Below are positions 32,011 through 41,454 of a DNA stretch of 64,000 nt, in pieces (the first letter of the stretch is position 1; the number at the start of each line of letters is the position of its first letter). The notes under the pieces are model-generated. The model was not told the origin of the DNA, did no database searches, and saw only the letters and a program-made list of their open reading frames with translations. This stretch comes from Nocardioides sp. zg-1230 (GTDB lineage Bacteria > Actinomycetota > Actinomycetes > Propionibacteriales > Nocardioidaceae): NCBI RefSeq assembly GCF_013155335.1, contig NZ_JABJQZ010000001.1, forward strand, positions 1,116,001-1,180,000, read 5' to 3'. The position numbers and the translations under genes are program-made.

Positions 32011-33849
32011 ATGGCAGATCTCGAGGCAGTCATGGACGAAGCCGGACTGACCAACCCGAAGGTCCGCGAGTTCGTGAAGGAGTACGCCGAGCTCACCGGC
32101 GCCGAGCGCATCGAGGTGGTCAACGCCTCCGATGATGCGCGACTCCTCGAGGAGGCCGTCGCGGACGGCGAGCTCCAGATGGCCGGCGAGGGTCGCTACT
32201 ACTCCCGTAGCTACTACAAGGACACCGCGCGCTCCGAGGAGCGCACCATCGTCGCGACCAACAACGAGTTGGACCGCGGCGTCTACAACAACTGGCGGCC
32301 GGCCTCGGAGATGAAGCCGATGCTGCACGACCGGATGCGCGGGGCGTCGGAGGGGAAGACGATGTACGTCGTCCCCTACCTGATGGCCCCCGCCGGCAAC
32401 CCGCTCGAGCCGTGGGCCGCCGGCGTCGAGCTCACCGACACCCGCACCGTCGTGCTCCACATGATCCGCATGGCGCGGGTCGGCGTGCAGTTCGTCAACG
32501 ACCTCGAGGACCCCGACTCGTTCGTCCGTGCCGTCCACGTCACCGGCGACCTGGAGAACCTCGGGCAGGGCACGCCCGACGACCAGCGCTACTTCGTCAC
32601 CGTCGCCGACGAGCGCACGATCCTCCACTTCGGCTCGTCCTACGGCGGCAACGCGCTGCTCGGCAAGATCGCCCACGGCCTGCGGCAGGGGGCGTACGAC
32701 GGCTGGGCGAGCAGGAAGTTCCTCGCCGAGCAGTACATGCTCATCGGCATCCACGACAAGGAGACCGGCAAGACCTGGCACGTCTGCGGTGGCTTCCCGA
32801 GCGCCTCGGGCAAGACCAACCTCGCGATGATGGCAGCCCCGGATGCCCTCGGTGACCGCTACCACGTGTCGTTCTACGGCGACGACATCGCGTGGCTGTG
32901 GGTCGACGAGGAGTCCGGGCGGCTCATGGGGATGAACCCGGAGTACGGCGTCTTCGGCGTCGCCAAGGACACCAACGAGAAGACCAACCCCAACGCCCTG
33001 CACTCCATCGACGAGGGCTCGCAGGCGATCTTCACCAACGTCGCCTACAACCCCTCCACGGGCGAGGTCTGGTGGGAGGGCAAGACGCCCAAGCCGCCGA
33101 CCGACGTCCGCGGCTGGCTCGACTGGACGGGCTCTCCGCTGGCCGACCGCAAGGACAACGACACGGCCGCCTGGGCCCACCCCAACAGCCGCTTCACCAC
33201 CACGCTGGCCAACGTGCCCAACATCGCGCCCGACTACGACGCCCCGGCCGGGGTGCCGATCGACGCCATCATCTTCGGCGGCCGCACCAGCGACCGCGAG
33301 CCGCTGATCCGGGCGATCACCGACCTCGCCGAGGGTGTGTACGACGGCCTCACGCTGGGCGCCGAGGCCACGTTCGCCGCGGAGGGCGTCGACGGGCAGC
33401 TGCGGTACGACCCGATGTCCAACCGCCCGTTCATGGCCTACGGCGAGGGCGACTACGCCCGCCACTACCTCGACGTGGTCGGGGCTGCGAAGGAGCAGCC
33501 GATCTTCGCCCACGTCAACTGGTTCCAGAAGGACCCCGACGACGGCCACTTCCTCTGGCCGGGATACCGCGACAACCTGCGCCCGCTGCTGTGGCTCCTG
33601 CAGCTCAAGAACGGCGAGGTCGAGGGGCGGCGTACGGCAGTGGGCATCCTGCCGACCGAGGACGAGCTCGACCTCACCGGCATGGACGTCCCGGCCGCCG
33701 ACCTCGAGCGGATCCTGACGATCGACAAGGCGCGCTGGCAGCAGGAGATGGGCTTCCGCGAGGAGCACCTGGCGCAGTTCGAGCGGATGCCCGAGGAGAT
33801 CTGGGAGGCGCACCGCCGCGTCGCCGCCGATCTCGACGCGGAGGACTGA
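32011..33849 (+). CDS. PEP carboxykinase (GTP)-like protein with altered metal site
   Basis: 612 residues, full length for GTP-PEPCK and clearly homologous to the second copy at 38055. Kept: the substrate arginine near [17 protein letters not shown]-loop GKTN (Lys268), GDDIAW (290-295), HPNSRF and NWFQK. Changed: the double Lys is Lys219-Ile220 (second Lys is a Mn ligand in known enzymes), the His ligand is replaced by Gln241, and the reactive P-loop Cys is Ser266 (FPSASGKTN). All changes are in frame in an otherwise intact gene, so this is a diverged paralogue, not a pseudogene. It may use a different metal, run the reaction differently, or do something else. A GGGTGC/GCACCC hairpin and TAGGGT box lie 40-60 bp upstream. 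Confidence 0.88.
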   Translation: MADLEAVMDEAGLTNPKVREFVKEYAELTGAERIEVVNASDDARLLEEAVADGELQMAGEGRYYSRSYYKDTARSEERTIVATNNELDRGVYNNWRPASEMKPMLHDRMRGASEGKTMYVVPYLMAPAGNPLEPWAAGVELTDTRTVVLHMIRMARVGVQFVNDLEDPDSFVRAVHVTGDLENLGQGTPDDQRYFVTVADERTILHFGSSYGGNALLGKIAHGLRQGAYDGWASRKFLAEQYMLIGIHDKETGKTWHVCGGFPSASGKTNLAMMAAPDALGDRYHVSFYGDDIAWLWVDEESGRLMGMNPEYGVFGVAKDTNEKTNPNALHSIDEGSQAIFTNVAYNPSTGEVWWEGKTPKPPTDVRGWLDWTGSPLADRKDNDTAAWAHPNSRFTTTLANVPNIAPDYDAPAGVPIDAIIFGGRTSDREPLIRAITDLAEGVYDGLTLGAEATFAAEGVDGQLRYDPMSNRPFMAYGEGDYARHYLDVVGAAKEQPIFAHVNWFQKDPDDGHFLWPGYRDNLRPLLWLLQLKNGEVEGRRTAVGILPTEDELDLTGMDVPAADLERILTIDKARWQQEMGFREEHLAQFERMPEEIWEAHRRVAADLDAED

Positions 33850-33874
33850 GACCGCGCGACGTCGCCCCCGCCAC

Positions 33875-33880
33875 TAGGCT
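33875..33880 (+). promoter_or_regulatory. -10 box of leaderless GGDEF-EAL gene
   Basis: TAGGCT is 6 bp before the GTG at 33887. It separates the c-di-GMP/glycosyltransferase cassette from the PEPCK-like gene, which ends only 37 bp upstream. Confidence 0.5.
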
Positions 33881-33886
33881 GGCGGG

Positions 33887-36139
33887 GTGCGACGCCGTGT
33901 CTCGGGGACCGCCGCGCCCGGGTCCTCCCCCTCCGACCTCAGGCGAGGCAGCCCTGCCCTGGCCGCGCCCTTCGGTGTGGTGGCCGCGCTCGGCCTCTTC
34001 ACCGTGCTGCTCCCGCCCTACGAGCGGCCGTGGTGGGTGGCCGCCCTCGCGGCCCTCCTGCTGGCGGTGGTCGTCGTGCTCTTCGTCGTCAGCCGGCGTC
34101 GACCCGAGCGAAGCTGGCTCGATCCGCTCCCCGCCTTCCTGCTGTTCCCGTACGCCGCCCTGGTGAACGACGCGGCCGGGGCGAGCAGCGGCGGCTCGTC
34201 GTCGGGCATGACGGTGCTGCTCCTCGTCCCGATCCTCTGGATGGCCATCACCGGCACTCCGCGGGAGCTGTGGTTGGCCAGCGGCCTGGCCGTGGCCACC
34301 CTCGTCGTGCCGGTCCTGGTGATCGGGCCGCCCGACTACGCGCTCGGCGACTGGCGCCGCGCCCTGATGTGGGGTGCGGTCGCGCTGGTCCTCGCGCCGG
34401 TCCTCCAACGGATCGTGCGCGACCTGGAGCGGCAGAGCCGGCGTGCTCGCGTCTCCAACGAGCGGGTGGAGAAGCTGTTCGACGACGCGCCGCACGGCGT
34501 CGCGCTCCTCGACCCGTCGGGCTCAATCATCCGCGTCAACATCTCGATGGCCGTCCTCGTGGGCCTCGACCCTCCCGACATGGTGGGGCACCGCCTCGCC
34601 GACTTCGAGACGCCGGGCGAGACCAGGATCGAGGACCACCTCGGCCGGCTCCTGGCCTATCGCGGCGACTCCCTGCAGTCGGAGTGCAACTTCCGTGACT
34701 CCGGCGGCAACGACGTGCACGTGTCCCTGAGCAGCACCGTGGTCGGCGACGCGCAGATGGGCGAGATCGTGATGGTCAACGTCGTCGACATCTCCGACCG
34801 CCGCCGCTACCTCGACCGCCTCGCCCACCTCGCGGACCACGACGTCCTCACCGGCCTGGCCAACCGCCGTCGCTTCGAGAACGAGCTCGACCGGCACCTC
34901 GACCGCTGCCGTCGCCACGGACCCACCGGCGCCCTCCTCCTGCTCGACCTCGACAACTTCAAGCAGGTCAACGACACGCTCGGCCACAACGCCGGCGACC
35001 AGCTCCTCGTCACGATCGCGGGGCTGCTGCGTCGATCCATCCGCAGCACCGACGTCGTGGCCCGCCTCGGCGGTGACGAGTTCGCCATCTTGCTGACCGA
35101 CTGCGAGCAGGTCGACGCCGAGCGCGTGGCCGGTCTCGTCGTCGACCGCATCGCCACCCACGCCGCCACCCTCGACGGCGTGGCGCGCCGGGTCACGGCC
35201 AGCGTCGGCGCGGTGACGTTCCGGGCCGCCTCGGAGCACGCGGCCGACGTGCTGGCACTCGCGGACATGACGATGTACGACGCCAAGGAGGCCGGTCGCA
35301 ACCAGGCGGTCGTCCTGTCCGAGGGCGACGAGCGGGGGCCTCGCACCGCGGCCCGGCTGCAGTGGCAGAGCCGCATCGAGGCGGCGCTCGCCGAGAACCG
35401 GTTCGAGCTCCACCTGCAGCCGATCATGGACATCGCGAGCGGCCGGATCAGCTCCGCCGAGGTGCTGCTTCGCCTGCGCGACGAGGGGGAGCTCGTGCCG
35501 CCGTCACGGTTCGTCTACATCGCCGAGCGCGTGGGCCTCATGCCGCAGGTCGATGCCTGGGTGGTCGACAAGAGCCTCGAGCTGCTGGCGCGGATGCGTC
35601 GTGACCACGACCCGGCGTTCGAGTTCGAGGTCAACCTGTCGGGCCACTCCATCGGCAACCCCGACATCGAGAAGGCGATCGTCGCCTCGCTGGAGAGGCA
35701 CGGCGTCGAGCCGCACGCGCTGATCCTCGAGATCACCGAGACCGCGGCGGTGGCCGACGTCGCGCTGGCGCGGACCTTCGCCGAGAGGATGACCGAGCTC
35801 GGCTGCGCCTTCGCGCTCGACGACTTCGGCGCCGGCTTCGGGTCGTTCTACTACCTCAAGCACCTGATCTTCGACTACGTCAAGATCGACGGGGAGTTCG
35901 TGGCCCACGTGCACGAGTCGGCGGTCGACCGGACGATCATGCGCTCGATCGTCGGCATCGCCCGCGACCTGGGCAAGCGCACGGTGGCCGAGTTCGTCTC
36001 GGAGCCGGAGATCCTCGAGGTGTGCCGCGACGAGGGCGTCGACTTCGCCCAGGGCTACCTGATCGGCAGGCCCGTGGCCTTCGACGAGTTCGTCCGCGAC
36101 TTCATGCCATCCGCCGTCGGGACGGCGCCGAACGACTGA
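33887..36139 (+). CDS. Membrane GGDEF-EAL (c-di-GMP turnover) protein with PAS domain
   Basis: 750 residues. About residues 25-175 hold five or six membrane helices; 195-305 a PAS domain; 315-480 a GGDEF domain with intact RLGGDEFAIL near residue 395 and DLDNFKQVND; 495-745 an EAL domain. The EAL signature reads EVLLRL, but the other catalytic parts are present (FEVNLSG, LEITETA, DDFGAGFGSF, YVKIDG, FAQGYLIGRP), so phosphodiesterase activity may remain. The protein could make and break c-di-GMP at the membrane. It is followed 46 bp later by a processive glycosyltransferase gene. Confidence 0.93.
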   Translation: MRRRVSGTAAPGSSPSDLRRGSPALAAPFGVVAALGLFTVLLPPYERPWWVAALAALLLAVVVVLFVVSRRRPERSWLDPLPAFLLFPYAALVNDAAGASSGGSSSGMTVLLLVPILWMAITGTPRELWLASGLAVATLVVPVLVIGPPDYALGDWRRALMWGAVALVLAPVLQRIVRDLERQSRRARVSNERVEKLFDDAPHGVALLDPSGSIIRVNISMAVLVGLDPPDMVGHRLADFETPGETRIEDHLGRLLAYRGDSLQSECNFRDSGGNDVHVSLSSTVVGDAQMGEIVMVNVVDISDRRRYLDRLAHLADHDVLTGLANRRRFENELDRHLDRCRRHGPTGALLLLDLDNFKQVNDTLGHNAGDQLLVTIAGLLRRSIRSTDVVARLGGDEFAILLTDCEQVDAERVAGLVVDRIATHAATLDGVARRVTASVGAVTFRAASEHAADVLALADMTMYDAKEAGRNQAVVLSEGDERGPRTAARLQWQSRIEAALAENRFELHLQPIMDIASGRISSAEVLLRLRDEGELVPPSRFVYIAERVGLMPQVDAWVVDKSLELLARMRRDHDPAFEFEVNLSGHSIGNPDIEKAIVASLERHGVEPHALILEITETAAVADVALARTFAERMTELGCAFALDDFGAGFGSFYYLKHLIFDYVKIDGEFVAHVHESAVDRTIMRSIVGIARDLGKRTVAEFVSEPEILEVCRDEGVDFAQGYLIGRPVAFDEFVRDFMPSAVGTAPND

Positions 36140-36185
36140 CGGCCCGGGGCGGGCACCCGACGGGGGGAACAGGAGATTGACGTAC

Positions 36186-37613
36186 ATGCGGTGGCTTCAA
36201 CGGTCGGTGGGCCTGGCGATCATCGGTGCAGCAGCACTGGGCGCGGGCACCCTGTGGGTCGCCGTCGCCGCCGGAGACCCGGAGGCGGGCCGCGCCCCCG
36301 ACGAAGGGCTGCTGTTCGGCATCTGGCGGGTCTTCTACGACACCGAGATGCCCGCTCCCCGGGTGCTGCTGGCCGCCGTCGGTGTGGCCCTGCTCCTCGC
36401 GGCGGGTGTCGCCGGCATCGAGCGGCGGCTCCTCACCCGGGCCCGCCGGAGCGAGGACGGCAACCGGATGCCGCTCGCACCCAAGCTCGTGATGACCGAG
36501 ACCCGCGGGGAGTACGCCGGTCCGGTGATGATCACCGTCCTCATCCCGGCCCACAACGAGGAGGGCTGCATCTCCGAGACCCTGGCGTCCCTGCAGTCGC
36601 AGTCGCTGCCGCCGGCCCGGATCGTGGTCGTCGCCGACAACTGCACCGACGCGACGGTTCGGCTCGCCCGGGAGGCCGGTGTCGACGTCTTCGAGACGGT
36701 GGACAACACCCACAAGAAGGCGGGCGGCCTCAACCAGGCGCTCGCCGAGGTCCTGCCCGGCCAGGGCGACAACGACTGTGTGATGGTCATGGACGCCGAC
36801 ACCACCCTGGACGCCGGCTTCCTCGAGGGCGCGGCCCGTCGGTTGACCGACGACCGCGCGCTGATGGCGGTCGGCGGCCTGTTCTACGGCGAGGACGGCT
36901 TCGGCCTGATCGGTCAGTTCCAGCGCAACGAGTACACCCGCTACCAGCGTGACCTGCGGCGTCGGCGGGGCCGGGTCTTCGTGCTGACCGGCACCGCGTC
37001 GGTGTTCCGTCCGCGAGCGCTGCGCGCGGTGGCCGAGGAGCGGGGCAAGATCCTGCCCGGCGTCCCCGGCGACGTCTACGACACGGTGGCCCTGACCGAG
37101 GACAACGAGCTGACCATCGCCCTCAAGACCCTCGGCGCGCTGATGATCTCGCCGAGCGAGTGCACCGTGGTCACCGAGGTGATGCCGACGTGGCGGTCCC
37201 TGTGGGCCCAGCGGCTGCGCTGGCAGCGAGGAGCCCTGGAGAACCTCGGCGCCTACGGACTGCGGCCGCAGACCTTCCGCTACTGGATGCAGCAGCTGGG
37301 CATCGGCTACGGGGTCATCGCCCTCGGGTCCTACCTCGCGCTCATCATCCTCATGGTGCTGGCGACGTCGAACTGGGTGTGGTTCCCGTTCTGGATCGGC
37401 ATCGGCCTGGTCTTCACCCTCGAACGCGTCGTGACGGTGTGGCGGGGCGGCTGGAAGGCGCGGTTGCTGGGGCTCTCCCTCTTCCCCGAGCTCTTCTACG
37501 CGATGTTCCTCAACATCGTCTACCTCAAGGGCATCTGGGACCTGTCCCTGGCGAGGCAGGCCACGTGGAAGCACGTGGTCCAGACCGACTCCGGCGTACG
37601 GGTGGAGAACTGA
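36186..37613 (+). CDS. Processive family 2 glycosyltransferase, membrane-bound
   Basis: 475 residues from the ATG behind ACAGGAG; a TTG nearer the ribosome site is unlikely. Order: two N-terminal membrane helices, GT2 domain with VLIPAHNEEG, MDADTTL (DxD), TGTASVFRP, the catalytic-base type TEDNEL, and the processive-synthase motif QRLRW, then three or four C-terminal helices. This is the layout of hyaluronan/PNAG/cellulose-type synthases, which make and export a polysaccharide. The c-di-GMP enzyme gene directly upstream suggests control by c-di-GMP, but no PilZ domain is visible. The polymer is unknown; no deacetylase or export gene is linked. Confidence 0.9.
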   Translation: MRWLQRSVGLAIIGAAALGAGTLWVAVAAGDPEAGRAPDEGLLFGIWRVFYDTEMPAPRVLLAAVGVALLLAAGVAGIERRLLTRARRSEDGNRMPLAPKLVMTETRGEYAGPVMITVLIPAHNEEGCISETLASLQSQSLPPARIVVVADNCTDATVRLAREAGVDVFETVDNTHKKAGGLNQALAEVLPGQGDNDCVMVMDADTTLDAGFLEGAARRLTDDRALMAVGGLFYGEDGFGLIGQFQRNEYTRYQRDLRRRRGRVFVLTGTASVFRPRALRAVAEERGKILPGVPGDVYDTVALTEDNELTIALKTLGALMISPSECTVVTEVMPTWRSLWAQRLRWQRGALENLGAYGLRPQTFRYWMQQLGIGYGVIALGSYLALIILMVLATSNWVWFPFWIGIGLVFTLERVVTVWRGGWKARLLGLSLFPELFYAMFLNIVYLKGIWDLSLARQATWKHVVQTDSGVRVEN

Positions 37614-37614
37614 C

Positions 37615-37926
37615 GTGGCCATCCCGACCGTGCTGCTCCCCGCCGTCGTCCCGGCCCTCGTCCCCATGGGCGTGCTGCTGCCCGACAGCATCCTGCGCAA
37701 CGACGTCATCGCCGTGCTCGCGGCCTTCGTCGCGATCAACACGATCGTCTACGTCACGCTCGCCGTGGCCAAGATCCTCCCGAAGTTCTACCTCCGCGAC
37801 TGGCTCGCGGCCGGCAACCGCCGCGCGGAGACCCGCAGCATCCATCCCGACGCCCCGGTCGGGGGACCCACGGGAGGTTCGCTCGGCGACCGCCTCACCC
37901 AGCCGCACCGGCGTACGCGGGAGTAG
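37615..37926 (+). CDS. Small membrane protein of the glycosyltransferase cassette
   Basis: 103 residues, GTG start one base after the glycosyltransferase stop, so co-translated. Two hydrophobic helices (VLLPAVVPALVPMGVLLP and VIAVLAAFVAINTIVYVTLAVAKIL) and a basic cytoplasmic-type tail. By position it may be a subunit or stabiliser of the synthase. No family recognised. Confidence 0.7.
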   Translation: MAIPTVLLPAVVPALVPMGVLLPDSILRNDVIAVLAAFVAINTIVYVTLAVAKILPKFYLRDWLAAGNRRAETRSIHPDAPVGGPTGGSLGDRLTQPHRRTRE

Positions 37927-38054
37927 CGAGACGCACGTCACAGGTCTGTGATCGATCCAATATGTGCGCCGATTCACGAGCGTTAACGTCCGCGACAAGT
38001 CGCCGACAACGAGGCCGCGCGAACAACCCGCGACGCAAGCTGTGAGGAACCGGC

Positions 38055-39902
38055 ATGACCGCAACGATCGACACCCAGACGACGCCACCGACCACGCACC
38101 CAGGCATCCTCGCCTGGGTCAACGAGGTGGCCGAGCTGACGCAGCCCGACGCCATCCACTGGTGCACCGGCTCCGACGAGGAGTGGGCCCAGCTCACCGC
38201 GTCCCTCGAGGCGACGGGCACGTTCACCCGCCTGAACCCCGACATCATGCCCAACTCGTTCCACGCGGCCTCCGACCCCACCGACGTGGCACGCGTCGAG
38301 GACCGCACCTACATCTGCTCGGTCGACGAGCGTGACGCCGGGCCCACCAACAACTGGATGGACCCGGAGGCGATGAAGGACCTCATGCGCGGGCTCTACG
38401 CCGGCTGCATGCGGGGTCGCACCATGTACGTCATCCCGTTCGTCATGGGCCACCTCGAGGCCGAGCACCCGATGTTCGGCATCGAGATCACCGACTCGGC
38501 CTACGTCACGGTCTCGATGCGCGTCATGGCCCGCATGGGCACCGACGTGCTGCGCCGCATCGAGGAGCTCGAGGCAGCCGGCGAGGCCCCGCAGTGGGTG
38601 CCGGCCCTCCACTCGGTCGGCATGCCGCTCGAGCCCGGCCAGGCCGACGCCGCGTGGCCCTGCAACGACACCAAGTACATCGTCCAGTTCCCCGAGGAGC
38701 GGATGATCTGGAGCTTCGGCTCCGGCTACGGCGGCAACGCCCTGCTCGGCAAGAAGTGCTACGCGCTGCGCATCGCCTCGGTCATGGCGCGCGACGAGGG
38801 CTGGCTCGCCGAGCACATGCTCATCCTCAAGCTGACCTCGCCCCAGGGCGTGACCAAGTACGTCGCCGCGGCCTTCCCGAGCGCGTGCGGCAAGACCAAC
38901 CTGGCCATGCTCAAGCCCACCATCCCGGGCTGGAAGGTCGAGGCCATCGGCGACGACATCGCCTGGATGCGGATCGGCGAGGACGGCCGCCTGTGGGCGG
39001 TCAACCCGGAGTTCGGCTTCTTCGGCGTCGCGCCGGGCACCAACGAGCACACCAACCCGCACGCCATGGAGACCATCCGCAGGGGCAACTCGGTCTTCAC
39101 CAACGTCGCGCTGACCCCCGACGGCGACGTGTGGTGGGAGGGCCTGGAGAACACCCCGGCCGAGGCCACCAGCTGGAAGGGCGAGCGCTGGACGCCGGAG
39201 CTGGCCGAGGAGACCGGCGAGCTGTCCAGCCACGCCAACAGCCGCTACTGCACCCCGATCAAGCAGTGCTCGATCCTCGCTGACGAGTACGACGACCCGC
39301 GCGGCGTGCCGATCGACGCGATCCTCTTCGGTGGCCGCCGCAAGACCACGATCCCGCTGGTGACCGAGGCCCGCGACTGGAACCACGGCACGTTCATGGG
39401 GGCCACGCTCTCCTCGGAGACCACCGCTGCCGCGGTCGGGGCCGTTGGCGTCGTACGCCGCGACCCGATGGCGATGCTGCCGTTCATCGGCTACAACGCC
39501 GGCGACTACTTCGGCCACTGGGTGGGCATCGGCAAGGACAACGACGCCGCCAAGCTGCCGAAGATCTTCTACGTCAACTGGTTCCGCCGCGGTGACGACG
39601 GTGGCTTCCTGTGGCCGGGCTTCGGCGAGAACAGCCGTGTCCTCAAGTGGGTCATCGAGCGCATCGACGGTCAGGCTGCCGCCGTGGAGACCCCCATCGG
39701 GCACGTCCCGGCGCCGGGCTCGCTCGACATCGACGGCCTCGACCTCACCGAGGACGAGCTCGCCCAGGCCCTCGCCGTCGACGCCGAGGAGTGGAAGGCC
39801 GAGCTGCCGCAGATCCAGGAGTGGTTCGAGAAGTTCGGCGACGACCTCCCGGCCGTGCTCTGGAGCGAGCTCGACACGCTGAAGGCGCGCCTCGACGCCT
39901 GA
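38055..39902 (+). CDS. pckG: Phosphoenolpyruvate carboxykinase (GTP)
   Basis: 615 residues with every catalytic element of GTP-PEPCK: arginine in [19 protein letters not shown] with Lys234 as Mn ligand, His254 in LAEHMLIL, P-loop FPSACGKTN with reactive Cys278, GDDIAWM, and [19 protein letters not shown]. It converts oxaloacetate and GTP to PEP, CO2 and GDP, the entry to gluconeogenesis. It has its own promoter region (128 bp gap) and a terminator. This is the canonical copy; the paralogue at 32011 has lost several of these residues. Confidence 0.97.
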   Translation: MTATIDTQTTPPTTHPGILAWVNEVAELTQPDAIHWCTGSDEEWAQLTASLEATGTFTRLNPDIMPNSFHAASDPTDVARVEDRTYICSVDERDAGPTNNWMDPEAMKDLMRGLYAGCMRGRTMYVIPFVMGHLEAEHPMFGIEITDSAYVTVSMRVMARMGTDVLRRIEELEAAGEAPQWVPALHSVGMPLEPGQADAAWPCNDTKYIVQFPEERMIWSFGSGYGGNALLGKKCYALRIASVMARDEGWLAEHMLILKLTSPQGVTKYVAAAFPSACGKTNLAMLKPTIPGWKVEAIGDDIAWMRIGEDGRLWAVNPEFGFFGVAPGTNEHTNPHAMETIRRGNSVFTNVALTPDGDVWWEGLENTPAEATSWKGERWTPELAEETGELSSHANSRYCTPIKQCSILADEYDDPRGVPIDAILFGGRRKTTIPLVTEARDWNHGTFMGATLSSETTAAAVGAVGVVRRDPMAMLPFIGYNAGDYFGHWVGIGKDNDAAKLPKIFYVNWFRRGDDGGFLWPGFGENSRVLKWVIERIDGQAAAVETPIGHVPAPGSLDIDGLDLTEDELAQALAVDAEEWKAELPQIQEWFEKFGDDLPAVLWSELDTLKARLDA

Positions 39903-39918
39903 CCCGCGCCTCGCGACA

Positions 39919-39954
39919 CCGACCCGCCGCCCGGGCCTCCGGTCGGCGGGTCGG
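39919..39954 (+). terminator. Intrinsic terminator after pckG
   Basis: CCGACCCGCCG (39919-39929) pairs with CGGCGGGTCGG (39944-39954), loop 14 bases, followed by CGCATTT. It begins 17 bp after the stop. Confidence 0.75.
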
Positions 39955-40041
39955 CGCATTTCCCGGTCGTCCGCGGAGGTGGCAGTTGGGGCTGGTGTGG
40001 CACCATCCTCCCCAGGGGATGTCGGTCGAGCGGAGTGAACC

Positions 40042-41049
40042 ATGCCCTTGGGGCCTGATGAGCGGATCGTCTTCGAGGAGCAGGCGACCCCCCTCTACGA
40101 GGAGATCGTGACGTCCGGCGGCATCAACGCCGCCGACACGCGCATCGCCAAGGGGGGCGAGCTGCATGCCGCCTTCGCCCTGCTGGTCGACGTCGGCTTG
40201 GTGACGAAGGGCGACGACGGACGCACGTGGACCGCTGTGGACCCCGCCGCCGTTCAGGCACGGGTGGTCGCTCCGCTGGGCCAGCAGGGTGCCGAGCTCA
40301 TCGCGGAGTCCGCCCACTGGGCCAACGCCTTCAACACCGTCTCGCACGTGTGGCGTCGCTCCCCGAGCGCCGTGGGAGGTCCCTTCGCGGAGATCCGCGG
40401 GCTCGCCACCATCGGCAACTTCCTCGCCTCGCTCGTCAGCGACGCGGAGGAGGAGCTGCTGACCGCCCAGCCGCAGTACCGCCGGGGCGTCAAGCAGCTC
40501 GACGCAGGTGTCGGCGCGCGCGACATCGCCGCCCTCAAGCGGGGCGTCAAGATGCGCACCCTCTACCAGCACGCCGCGCGGCGCAGCGCGGACACCCGCA
40601 AGTACGTCGCCGCGGTGACCGCTGCGGGTGCGGAGGTACGCACCCTCGACGAGTTCTTCAACCGCCTCATCGTGGTCGACCGTCGGGTGGCGCTCATCCC
40701 CGGCCACGAGGGCACCGACTCGGCGATGGTGATCAGCGACAGGTCGATGGTCGGCTACCTCGTCGACATGTTCGAGCGGCACTGGGAGCGGGCTCGGCCC
40801 TTCACCAGCAGCGAGACCTCGCTGATGCGCGACATCGCCGCCGAGCAGCGGGCGATGACGATCCGGATGCTCCTCGAGGGTCGGGCGGACCCGGCCGGCG
40901 CCAAGCGTCTCGGCGTCAGCCCGCGCACCTATGCCGCCTACGTGGCGGACCTGAAGAGCGAGTTCGAGGTGGAGACGAGGTTCCAGCTCGGCTACGAGAT
41001 GGGCAAGCGCGGCATCTCCGGCCGGGAGGCCGACACCCCGTCCGCCTGA
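40042..41049 (+). CDS. LuxR-type regulator with TrmB/PLD-like sensory part
   Basis: 335 residues. The N-terminus (LYEEIVTSGGINAADTRIAKGGELHAAFALLVDVGLVTKG) is a winged-helix-like domain; the middle (about 120-240) resembles the phospholipase D-like fold of TrmB-type sensors, with RTLYQHAARRSADTRKYVAAV, DEFFNRLIVVDRRVALIP and MVISDRSMVGYLVDMFERHW. The C-terminus, AEQRAMTIRMLLEGRADPAGAKRLGVSPRTYAAYVADLKSEF, is a LuxR/GerE helix-turn-helix. Such multi-domain regulators are common in Streptomyces and Nocardioides and their signals are mostly unknown. A tiny secreted peptide gene faces it across a terminator. Confidence 0.85.
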   Translation: MPLGPDERIVFEEQATPLYEEIVTSGGINAADTRIAKGGELHAAFALLVDVGLVTKGDDGRTWTAVDPAAVQARVVAPLGQQGAELIAESAHWANAFNTVSHVWRRSPSAVGGPFAEIRGLATIGNFLASLVSDAEEELLTAQPQYRRGVKQLDAGVGARDIAALKRGVKMRTLYQHAARRSADTRKYVAAVTAAGAEVRTLDEFFNRLIVVDRRVALIPGHEGTDSAMVISDRSMVGYLVDMFERHWERARPFTSSETSLMRDIAAEQRAMTIRMLLEGRADPAGAKRLGVSPRTYAAYVADLKSEFEVETRFQLGYEMGKRGISGREADTPSA

Positions 41050-41086
41050 GGCGTTGGGTCCGGCACCTGCGGCCGGGCAAAAGGGG

Positions 41087-41118
41087 GAGGGCAGCACCTC
41101 CGAGGAGGTGCTGCCCTC
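41087..41118. terminator. Strong hairpin terminator between convergent genes
   Basis: GAGGGCAGCACCTCC (41087-41101) and its exact complement (41104-41118) form a 15-bp stem with the tightest possible loop, preceded by CAAAAGGGG. It separates the LuxR-type gene from the convergent peptide gene and can serve both. Confidence 0.8.
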
Positions 41119-41229
41119 ATGCCGGGACTGGCCTGTGGGGGAGGCCGTCGGACCAGAACTCGTGGGGGGTTGAGGGGTCCGTGTCCCAGCTCTTCATTGC
41201 GTGCCCATCATGGCACGACTGGCTTCGGT

Positions 41230-41355
41230 TCAGCGGATGACGGCCCGCCCCCAGCTGGTGTCTCCGGCGTGGGCCGGCGCAGCGCCGATGGCGGCGACAC
41301 CGAATCCGAGAACTGCCACGAGTGCGGCGGCGGCGATACGGCGTACTGGGCTCAT
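41230..41355 (-). CDS. Very small secreted peptide (41 residues)
   Basis: The minus strand from ATG 41355 to TGA 41230 encodes 41 residues: Met-Ser-Pro-Val-Arg-Arg, a hydrophobic stretch (IAAAALVAVLGFGVAAIGAA), and a signal-peptidase site after PAHA. Cleavage would release an 11-residue peptide, GDTSWGRAVIR. AGAGGTGGAAA precedes the ATG as ribosome site. The signal sequence, ribosome site and codon pattern make it credible despite its length. Similar short Asp-Thr-Ser/Thr-Trp-Gly peptides occur in other actinomycetes as far as I recall, without a known role. It is convergent to the LuxR-type regulator, so a secreted signal or small antimicrobial are possible roles. Confidence 0.65.
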   Translation of the reverse strand: MSPVRRIAAAALVAVLGFGVAAIGAAPAHAGDTSWGRAVIR

Positions 41356-41454
41356 GGGGTTTCCACCTCTTGGGTCATGTCACAGGGGATGACTCGTCCA
41401 TTGTCGCCCACCGTGCGCAGCCACGTCCCGTCCAGTCGACTGCAGGTCTGTGCA

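Noticed and set aside
31912..33813. 633-codon minus-strand frame opposite the PEPCK-like gene
   Set aside because: Antisense shadow; the plus strand carries full PEPCK motifs.
32011..33849. Pseudogene interpretation of the PEPCK-like copy
   Set aside because: The frame is intact over 612 codons with normal codon use and most motifs kept; only selected active-site residues differ.
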